Below, one piece after another: positions 14,604-19,075 of a DNA stretch of 19,075 nt; the first letter of the stretch is position 1, and every line of letters starts with the position of its first letter. The DNA is from an uncultured Lachnospiraceae bacterium (lineage in GTDB: Bacteria; Bacillota; Clostridia; Lachnospirales; Lachnospiraceae): the NCBI GenBank assembly GCA_910588885.1, contig CAJUSQ010000049.1, positions 1 through 19,075 of the forward strand, read 5' to 3'. A program made the translations under genes and the position numbers. The notes under the pieces were generated by a model. The model did not search any database and was not told the origin of the DNA. It was given only the letters and a program-made list of their open reading frames with translations.

Positions 14604-15848
14604 TTATTGCCCTTCTTCCGTTCCTTCCTTCAGGGGCCCTTCCTTCGCCGTTCCCGCTTTTGCTTCCTTTCCGGCCGCAGGCTTTGTTTCCGGGCCTGCT
14701 TCCTTTCCGGCCGCAGGCTTTATTTCCGTACCTGCATCTTTCCCGGCTGCCGTCTTCCCTTCCCGGCCTGCTTCCTTCCCGGCTGCGGGCTTCGCATCCG
14801 GCTCTGCTGCGGCGTCCGTACCTTCCCGGGCGGCACCGTTCAGGTTATAATGCAGGCGCACCTGGTTCTCGATCTCGTCCCGGATCAGGGGATTGTCCCG
14901 CAGGTAATTCTTGGCATTCTCCCGGCCCTGGCCGATCTTATCACTCTTATAGGCATACCAGGCTCCGGATTTATTCACGATACCGATCTCCGCAGCCAGA
15001 TCCAGAATATCCCCTTCCCTGGAAATCCCTTTTCCGAACATGATATCGAATTCCGCTTCCTTAAAGGGCGGGGCAATCTTATTCTTCACCACTTTAATCC
15101 TGGTGCGGTTCCCCACTACTTCGCCGCTCTGCTTCAGGGATTCGATTCTCCTGACATCCAGGCGGACGGAGGAGTAAAACTTCAATGCCCGGCCGCCGGT
15201 GGTAGTCTCGGGACTTCCGAACATCACGCCCACCTTCTCCCGCAGCTGGTTGATAAAAATCACCACGCAGTTGGATTTGCTGATCACAGCCGTCAGCTTC
15301 CGCAAAGCCTGGGACATCAAACGGGCCTGCAGCCCCACATGGGAATCCCCCATGTCGCCGTCAATCTCCGCCTTCGGCACAAGCGCCGCCACGGAGTCCA
15401 CAATCACGATATCCACCGCACCGGAGCGGACCATCGTCTCCGTAATCTCCAATGCCTGCTCGCCGTTATCCGGCTGGGATATGTACAGGTTGTCGATATC
15501 CACCCCGATATTCCTGGCATAAACCGGGTCCAGGGCATGTTCCGCGTCAATAAACCCGGCAATTCCTCCCAGCTTCTGCACCTCGGCTACCATATGCAAT
15601 GCCACCGTGGTCTTACCGCTGGATTCCGGCCCGTAGATCTCCACAATCCTTCCCTTGGGCACGCCGCCCAGCCCCAGAGCGATATCCAGGCTTAAAGCTC
15701 CGGTAGGAACCGTCTCCACATTCATATTCCGGCTGGAATCTCCCAGCTTCATAATAGAGCCCTTCCCGTAATCCTTCTCAATCTTGGCGATCGCCGCATC
15801 TAATGCTTTTAATCTATCATCCTTTGTTTCTTTTACTTCCTTGGCCAT
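14604..15848 (-). CDS. recA: Recombinase RecA with repeat-containing C-terminal extension
   Basis: Forms ATP-dependent filaments on single-stranded DNA, carries out strand exchange and triggers LexA self-cleavage. The core is complete: Walker A GPESSGKT (73-80), the catalytic-Glu region DAEHALD (101-107), Walker B VIVDS (148-152), loop L1 (about 155-172), and loop L2 with FINQLREKVGVMFGSPETTTGG (about 198-219, split here only by function). At 414 aa it is longer than the usual 340-350 aa. After the core (about residue 337) comes a Lys/Ala/Glu-rich tail with four 12-residue repeats (353-400) of KPAAGKEAGxEx type. E. coli RecA instead has a short acidic tail. The ATG follows AAGGAGAGCTATTT. Upstream are a promoter and a LexA box; recX follows. 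Confidence 0.97.
   Translation of the reverse strand: MAKEVKETKDDRLKALDAAIAKIEKDYGKGSIMKLGDSSRNMNVETVPTGALSLDIALGLGGVPKGRIVEIYGPESSGKTTVALHMVAEVQKLGGIAGFIDAEHALDPVYARNIGVDIDNLYISQPDNGEQALEITETMVRSGAVDIVIVDSVAALVPKAEIDGDMGDSHVGLQARLMSQALRKLTAVISKSNCVVIFINQLREKVGVMFGSPETTTGGRALKFYSSVRLDVRRIESLKQSGEVVGNRTRIKVVKNKIAPPFKEAEFDIMFGKGISREGDILDLAAEIGIVNKSGAWYAYKSDKIGQGRENAKNYLRDNPLIRDEIENQVRLHYNLNGAAREGTDAAAEPDAKPAAGKEAGREGKTAAGKDAGTEIKPAAGKEAGPETKPAAGKEAKAGTAKEGPLKEGTEEGQ
14649..14792 (-). repeat. Four 36-bp in-frame repeats encoding the RecA tail
   Basis: Four consecutive 36-bp units encode KPAAGKEAGREG, KTAAGKDAGTEI, KPAAGKEAGPET and KPAAGKEAKAGT (RecA residues 353-400). Phasing is exact. The third and fourth units share long identical DNA, which suggests recent expansion. 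Confidence 0.9.
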
Positions 15849-15869
15849 AAATAGCTCTCCTTCTTTCTA

Positions 15870-15883
15870 CGAACTAATGTTCT
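15870..15883 (-). promoter_or_regulatory. LexA (DinR) SOS box of recA
   Basis: Plus-strand CGAACTAATGTTCT contains GAAC-TAAT-GTTC and fits the Gram-positive consensus CGAACRNRYGTTYC closely. It lies 12-25 nt downstream of the recA -10, where bound LexA would block transcription. Confidence 0.88.
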
Positions 15884-15894
15884 CCTCTGCTATC

Positions 15895-15923
15895 ATCTTA
15901 TTATACTTTTCTTCTATTGTCAA
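15895..15923 (-). promoter_or_regulatory. Promoter for recA
   Basis: Minus strand TTGACA (15918-15923), 17-nt spacer, TAAGAT (15895-15900). A TATAAT also occurs but at 12-nt spacing, too close to this -35. The LexA box follows directly. Confidence 0.7.
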
Positions 15924-15942
15924 CTACTTTTTAGGGAATGAT

Positions 15943-16041
15943 ATGCATAAACATGTGACCGGTCTTAATGGAAGCAATCGTAAAAATGTGATTCTTTACG
16001 GCCCCATAAACAAGGCGGGTGAACTGGCTGTTTCCGGATGA
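15943..16041 (+). CDS. Possible small ORF, 32 codons, divergent from recA
   Basis: An ATG at 15943 with AGGG at 6-nt spacing opens a 32-codon frame ending in TGA at 16041. The peptide begins MHKHVTGLNGSNRKNVILYG and ends with KAGELAVSG. I do not recognise it. It is divergent from recA, so the LexA box region could serve both directions, with a TATACT (15902-15907) as a possible -10. The rest of the recA-trx gap holds only hairpins. Tentative. Confidence 0.3.
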   Translation: MHKHVTGLNGSNRKNVILYGPINKAGELAVSG

Positions 16042-16064
16042 AAGACCGGAACGCCGGAAAAGAT

Positions 16065-16080
16065 GCCTTTCTTCAAAGGC
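16065..16080 (-). terminator. Secondary weak terminator after thioredoxin
   Basis: A GCCTTT-GAAG-AAAGGC hairpin on the minus strand is followed by ATCTTTT, directly beyond the main terminator. It may act as a back-up. Confidence 0.4.
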
Positions 16081-16087
16081 AAAGAAA

Positions 16088-16114
16088 AGAACAGCTGTTT
16101 CGTACAGCTGTTCT
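16088..16114 (-). terminator. Rho-independent terminator of the hsp20-trx unit
   Basis: A perfect 11-bp stem (AGAACAGCTGT with ACAGCTGTTCT) and a 5-nt loop are followed by TTTCTTTG on the minus strand, 26 nt after the thioredoxin stop. Confidence 0.88.
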
Positions 16115-16140
16115 CATTATAAGAGATCTTTCTCCATCCG

Positions 16141-16452
16141 TCAAGGAATTAATTGGTCAATTTGTTCCAGGGAGTGGAAACCGACTTCCTTTTTCACAAC
16201 CGCTCCGTCCCGGAAGAGAATCAAGGTCGGAATACTCATAACCCCGTACTGCTGGGCCAGCTGCTGCTGCTCGTCCACATCCACCTTCCCGAAGGCTGCC
16301 CGGTCCCCGAACTTTTCGGCTGCTTCCTCAAAGACCGGCCCCTGCATCTTACAGGGCCCGCACCAGGTAGCCCAAAAATCCAGCACTACCGGCTTTTGGT
16401 TCTTTGCAACTTCCTGTTCAAAATTCTCACTTGTAATCACTGTTACTGCCAT
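16141..16452 (-). CDS. trxA: Thioredoxin
   Basis: A cytoplasmic disulfide reductase that passes electrons from thioredoxin reductase to protein disulfides. It has the classical WCGPC motif with Cys31 and Cys34, the preceding LDFWATW strand, the cis-proline turn SIPTL, and a C-terminal helix. The length of 103 aa is typical. The frame reaches further upstream, but I chose the ATG at 16450-16452 for its ideal SD (GGAGG, 7-nt spacing) and because homologues begin at this point (AVTVITSENF). It lies 74 nt downstream of hsp20 with no terminator and only a poor -10-like TATAAA between, so it is probably cotranscribed and heat-inducible. Two hairpins end the unit. Confidence 0.96.
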   Translation of the reverse strand: MAVTVITSENFEQEVAKNQKPVVLDFWATWCGPCKMQGPVFEEAAEKFGDRAAFGKVDVDEQQQLAQQYGVMSIPTLILFRDGAVVKKEVGFHSLEQIDQLIP

Positions 16453-16526
16453 CTTTCTTCCTCCATTCTCTGTTTCGGTTACTTTGCCCATATCTCGCTA
16501 TTTTATACCTGTGGTCCGGCTCGGCT

Positions 16527-16952
16527 TTATCCTTCGATTGCGATGTATTTCTTCTCCTCCACCTGAGGCGCTTTGTCCTTCTTCGGAACCACCATGGTTA
16601 AGGTCCCATCCTTAAATCTTGCTTTAATTTCCTCCTGCTTCACAGATTCTCCTACATAGAAGCTTCGGTTAAAGGAACCGCTGAAACGCTCTCTGCGGAT
16701 ATATCTTCCCTTGGAATCCTGTTCGTCCTTATCCTGGTTCACGGTTGCCCCAATCGTCAGATATCCGTCCTTCAGCTCGGCTTTCAAATCTTCCTTCTTC
16801 ACACCGGGCAGGTCAATGGAAAGTTCATAACAATTCTCCGTTTCCTTCACATCTGCTTTCATCAGGCCATTGTCCTGATATCCATATCCAAAGAAACGCG
16901 GATCGAAAACCTCTTCAAACAAATCTCTTGAAAAAATACTAGGCATCAACAT
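16527..16952 (-). CDS. hsp20: Small heat-shock protein, Hsp20/alpha-crystallin family
   Basis: An ATP-independent holdase that binds unfolding proteins during heat stress and forms oligomers. The 141-aa product has a short N-terminal arm (FSRDLFEEVFDPRFFGYGY), an alpha-crystallin domain at about 31-124 with ELSIDLPGVKKEDL and the ending motif FKDGTLTMVVPK, and a C-terminal tail with an IAI tripeptide that suits the I-x-I oligomer contact. The SD is GAAGGAG at 9-nt spacing before the ATG at 16952; the Met at codon 3 is an alternative start. The promoter overlaps a perfect CIRCE element, so control by the HrcA repressor is strongly indicated. The leader of about 130 nt contains a hairpin with two alternative pairings. 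Confidence 0.95.
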   Translation of the reverse strand: MLMPSIFSRDLFEEVFDPRFFGYGYQDNGLMKADVKETENCYELSIDLPGVKKEDLKAELKDGYLTIGATVNQDKDEQDSKGRYIRRERFSGSFNRSFYVGESVKQEEIKARFKDGTLTMVVPKKDKAPQVEEKKYIAIEG

Positions 16953-17005
16953 AAATCATCGCTCCTTCTCAATTATTATTCAAACACCGGGATACTCGGG
17001 CTTTT

Positions 17006-17051
17006 GCAGAGCTTTTCTTGCAGCAGTCCAAAAAAGTCCGGACTGCTCTGC
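17006..17051 (-). promoter_or_regulatory. Hairpin with alternative pairing in the hsp20 leader
   Basis: Minus-strand AGCAGTCC (17040-17047) can pair with GGACTGCT (17022-17029). Alternatively an outer helix GCAGAGC/GCTCTGC (17045-17051 with 17006-17012) can form. The two share bases 17045-17047. The element lies upstream of the SD and does not cover it. The rest of the 300-bp gap between hsp20 and prfC holds the promoter and CIRCE, and no gene. Confidence 0.45.
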
Positions 17052-17090
17052 CCCATCCGCCTTTTATGTCCTTTCCTTTTGTTCTGCTTC

Positions 17091-17119
17091 ATTATAACAC
17101 GTTTTATTAGCACTCGCAA
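17091..17119 (-). promoter_or_regulatory. Promoter for hsp20-trx
   Basis: Minus strand TTGCGA (17114-17119), 17-nt spacer, perfect TATAAT (17091-17096). The -35 lies inside the CIRCE element. Confidence 0.82.
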
Positions 17120-17133
17120 GTGTTGAGTGCTAA
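17107..17133 (-). promoter_or_regulatory. CIRCE operator (HrcA binding site)
   Basis: A perfect TTAGCACTC-N9-GAGTGCTAA inverted repeat, exactly the HrcA consensus. It overlaps the hsp20 -35 region, which is a repressing position. Confidence 0.97.
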
Positions 17134-17252
17134 AATTTTCATAAACTTTTCGTTTTTTTCTTTTATTATGAAAATATGGCAGAACAGGGTTTTGCATTTT
17201 TCCAAGGTCTTCCGTATCAAGACGGCCTTCCTAATTCCTTTTTCACTCCTTC

Positions 17253-18842
17253 TTAATTCCTTCCGAACTCCGACAGCACCAGCCCTTCGTTTCGATCCAA
17301 CGTCATGCCCACGCTCCAGCTGTTGACAAACAGCAAAAGGGGCCGGCCTTTTAAATCCTTGATTTTTTTCATATCGGAGGTGCCGCTTAGCTTGTCCAAA
17401 TCAATCTCTTCATTTTCAATCCAGCGGATATGCTCATAGGGCAGATTCTCCAGCTTGATGTCCACATTATATTCGTTTTCCAGGCGGTACTTTAAAACAT
17501 CGAACTGGAGTACGCCTACCACTCCCACAATGATTTCCTCCATACCGGTGTTGTGCTCCTGGAAAATCTGGATGGCCCCTTCCTGGGCGATCTGGTTGAT
17601 GCCCTTTACAAACTGCTTCCGTTTCATGGTATCCATCTGGCGCACCCTGGCAAAATGCTCCGGTGCAAAGGTCGGAATGCCTTCAAAGGCAAATTTTTCT
17701 GCCCCGGCGCTGATGGTGTCCCCGATGGAAAAAATCCCCGGATCGAAAACCCCGATAATATCCCCGGCATAAGCTTCCTCAATGATCTTCCGCTCCTGGG
17801 CCATCATCTGCTGAGGCTGGGACAGCCGCATTTTCCGGCCGCCCTGGATATGGGTCACTTCCATGCCCGCCTCGAATTTGCCGGAACAGATACGCAGGAA
17901 GGCAATCCGGTCCCGGTGGGCTTTGTTCATATTGGCCTGGATTTTAAATACAAAAGCGGAAAATTCCTGGCCAAAGGGATCCACGATTCCCAAATCGGAC
18001 TTCCGGGGCAGAGGGGGAGCCGTCATTTGCAGGAAATGCTGCAAAAAGGTCTCCACGCCGAAATTCGTCAGGGCAGATCCGAAAAATACCGGGGAAAGCT
18101 CTCCCTTGGAAACCAGCTCCATATCAAATTCCGCACTGGCGCCGTCCAAAAGCTCTATTTCCTCCAAAAGCTTCGTCAAAGGCTCTTCCCCGATTTCCGC
18201 GGAAAGCTCCGGCGCATCTATGGCCAGATCTCTTTCTTCCCCTTCTTTTGTGCCCTTCTGGGTATCGGAAAACAGCTTTACGTTCCTGGTATTCCTGTCG
18301 TATACCCCTTTAAAATTCTTTCCGGAGCCGATGGGCCAGTTTACCGGACAGGTGGCAATCCCCAGCTCCTTTTCAATCTCATCCAGCAAATCAAAGGTAT
18401 CGTTGGCATCCCTGTCCATTTTATTAATAAAGGTAAAAATCGGAATATGGCGCATCACACACACCTTGAACAGCTTCCGGGTCTGGGCCTCCACACCCTT
18501 GGAGCCGTCAATCACCATCACCGCGGAATCCGCCGCCATCAGGGTACGATACGTGTCCTCCGAAAAGTCCTGATGTCCCGGAGTGTCCAGAATATTGATG
18601 CAAAAACCGTCATAGAGAAACTGCAGTACCGAAGAGGTTACGGAAATCCCACGCTCCTTCTCGATTTCCATCCAGTCGGACACCGCATGACGGGCCGTTG
18701 CCTTTCCTTTCACGGAGCCTGCCAGATTAATCGCCCCGCCGTACAGCAGGAATTTTTCCGTCAATGTAGTTTTCCCGGCGTCCGGGTGGGATATAATTGC
18801 AAATGTTCTTCGTTTTTCGATTTCTTTTCTCAAATCAGCCAC
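17253..18842 (-). CDS. prfC: Peptide chain release factor 3 (RF3)
   Basis: A translational GTPase that removes RF1/RF2 from the ribosome after peptide release. It has G1 SHPDAGKTT (about 18-26), the switch region with RGISVTSSV, G3 DTPGHQDF, G4 NKMDRD, then OB-like domain II and an RF3-specific C-terminal domain. The frame is open to 18881, but I chose the GTG at 18840-18842 because AGGAGG lies 8 nt upstream. That gives 529 aa, the same length as E. coli RF3, beginning directly before the RRTFAIISHPDAGK core. It has its own promoter and a hairpin-rich leader. No convincing terminator follows before the CIRCE region. No GTPase residue appears lost, and RF3 rather than EF-G or a tetracycline-protection protein is well supported. 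Confidence 0.96.
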   Translation of the reverse strand: MADLRKEIEKRRTFAIISHPDAGKTTLTEKFLLYGGAINLAGSVKGKATARHAVSDWMEIEKERGISVTSSVLQFLYDGFCINILDTPGHQDFSEDTYRTLMAADSAVMVIDGSKGVEAQTRKLFKVCVMRHIPIFTFINKMDRDANDTFDLLDEIEKELGIATCPVNWPIGSGKNFKGVYDRNTRNVKLFSDTQKGTKEGEERDLAIDAPELSAEIGEEPLTKLLEEIELLDGASAEFDMELVSKGELSPVFFGSALTNFGVETFLQHFLQMTAPPLPRKSDLGIVDPFGQEFSAFVFKIQANMNKAHRDRIAFLRICSGKFEAGMEVTHIQGGRKMRLSQPQQMMAQERKIIEEAYAGDIIGVFDPGIFSIGDTISAGAEKFAFEGIPTFAPEHFARVRQMDTMKRKQFVKGINQIAQEGAIQIFQEHNTGMEEIIVGVVGVLQFDVLKYRLENEYNVDIKLENLPYEHIRWIENEEIDLDKLSGTSDMKKIKDLKGRPLLLFVNSWSVGMTLDRNEGLVLSEFGRN

Positions 18843-18867
18843 GCTGCTGCCCTCCTGTATATCTAAA

Positions 18868-18893
18868 GCCCCGGAAAACAAGTTTTCCGAGGC
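18868..18893 (-). promoter_or_regulatory. Stable hairpin in the prfC leader, next to the SD
   Basis: An 11-bp stem (GCCTCGGAAAA with TTTTCCGGGGC, one U-G pair) with a CTTG loop ends 12 nt before AGGAGG. Only three T residues follow, so it is not a good terminator. A second hairpin GTTACTG/CAGTAAC (18903-18928) lies just upstream. Confidence 0.6.
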
Positions 18894-18951
18894 CGTTTCT
18901 TTGTTACTGTTTCCTTGCTTCCAGTAACGATTTTTTTCGTCCTTCCGCTAT

Positions 18952-18979
18952 TTTATACTAGCAGGCAATCTCTTGTCAA
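18952..18979 (-). promoter_or_regulatory. Promoter for prfC
   Basis: Minus strand TTGACA (18974-18979), 16-nt spacer, TATAAA (18952-18957), giving a leader of about 100 nt. Confidence 0.75.
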
Positions 18980-19018
18980 TCTTTTCCTGCAGTTCTTCCC
19001 TGCTGCTTCGAAACACTT

Positions 19019-19051
19019 GTTACTGTTCACACCCATGGCGTTCACAGTAAC
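19019..19051. repeat. Palindromic intergenic repeat with GTTACTGTTCAC
   Basis: GTTACTGT (19019-19026) and ACAGTAAC (19044-19051) form an 8-bp inverted repeat. The 12-mer GTTACTGTTCAC at its left arm also occurs at 7384-7395 in the aroE leader, and a shorter GTTACTG/CAGTAAC hairpin lies at 18903-18928. It may belong to a dispersed intergenic repeat family. Nothing else is seen from 18980 to the window end. Confidence 0.5.
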
Positions 19052-19075
19052 GAATCCGGCCTATTTAAAGTTGCC

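Noticed and set aside
14649..14792. CRISPR-like array
   Set aside because: The units are contiguous with no spacers and are in frame with RecA; they are coding repeats.
14337..15695. 452-codon plus-strand ORF opposite recA and recX
   Set aside because: It is the antisense shadow of two certain genes; its Pro/Leu/His/Arg-rich translation has no family features.
16976..17197. 73-codon minus-strand ORF between prfC and hsp20
   Set aside because: It spans the perfect CIRCE element and the hsp20 promoter, has no good SD, and its composition reflects AT-rich spacer DNA.
17134..17252. Terminator of prfC
   Set aside because: A GTCTT/AAGAC hairpin near 17209-17225 is weak and followed by GGAAAAA rather than a U-run.
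17553..18866. 437-codon plus-strand ORF opposite prfC
   Set aside because: Antisense shadow of RF3, which is intact with all GTPase motifs.

Overview
The window looks like a chromosomal segment of a spore-forming Clostridia bacterium, most likely Lachnospiraceae (inference). The basis is Gram-positive regulatory sites (a DinR/LexA box on recA, a CIRCE element on hsp20), a SpoIIM engulfment protein, the recA-recX-rny order, strong Shine-Dalgarno (SD) sequences with some GTG starts, and house-keeping proteins of Firmicutes type. I see no phage, insertion sequence, integron or CRISPR array. Apart from aroE and aroF, every gene is on the minus strand, so the text below follows transcription from high to low coordinates.

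Right end: prfC (RF3) has its own promoter and a hairpin-rich leader. Next is a heat-shock unit, hsp20 then thioredoxin, under a promoter embedded in a perfect CIRCE element and closed by a strong terminator. recA follows with a LexA box just downstream of its promoter, then recX. rny (RNase Y) has its own promoter and an unusual leader of about 210 nt, ending in a strong terminator. After it come a NUDIX hydrolase, spoIIM and xerD, an order that resembles Bacillus subtilis nudF-spoIIM-xerD.

Middle: a shikimate-pathway cluster is split by back-to-back promoters. aroE (YdiB-like) and aroF (DAHP synthase) run rightward with a 4-nt overlap; aroD and aroK run leftward. A tRNA-Arg(CCG) gene and a membrane-anchored SH3b protein follow.

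Left end: a small unidentified helical protein, the pseudouridine synthase rluF, NAD-dependent DNA ligase ligA, which overlaps rluF by 40 nt, and the N-terminal 161 codons of metA, cut by the window edge.

The most interesting material lies between genes and in protein tails. The rny leader can be read either as a multi-branched RNA or as a 54-codon ORF. A 12-bp inverted repeat buries the start codon of the unknown 144-aa gene. Unannotated small ORFs sit beside recA and spoIIM. Three in-frame tandem repeats (33, 27 and 36 bp) expand K/E/A-rich coding sequence in or next to rluF, aroD/aroK and recA. I found no clearly new multi-gene system; the genes themselves are ordinary core genes.
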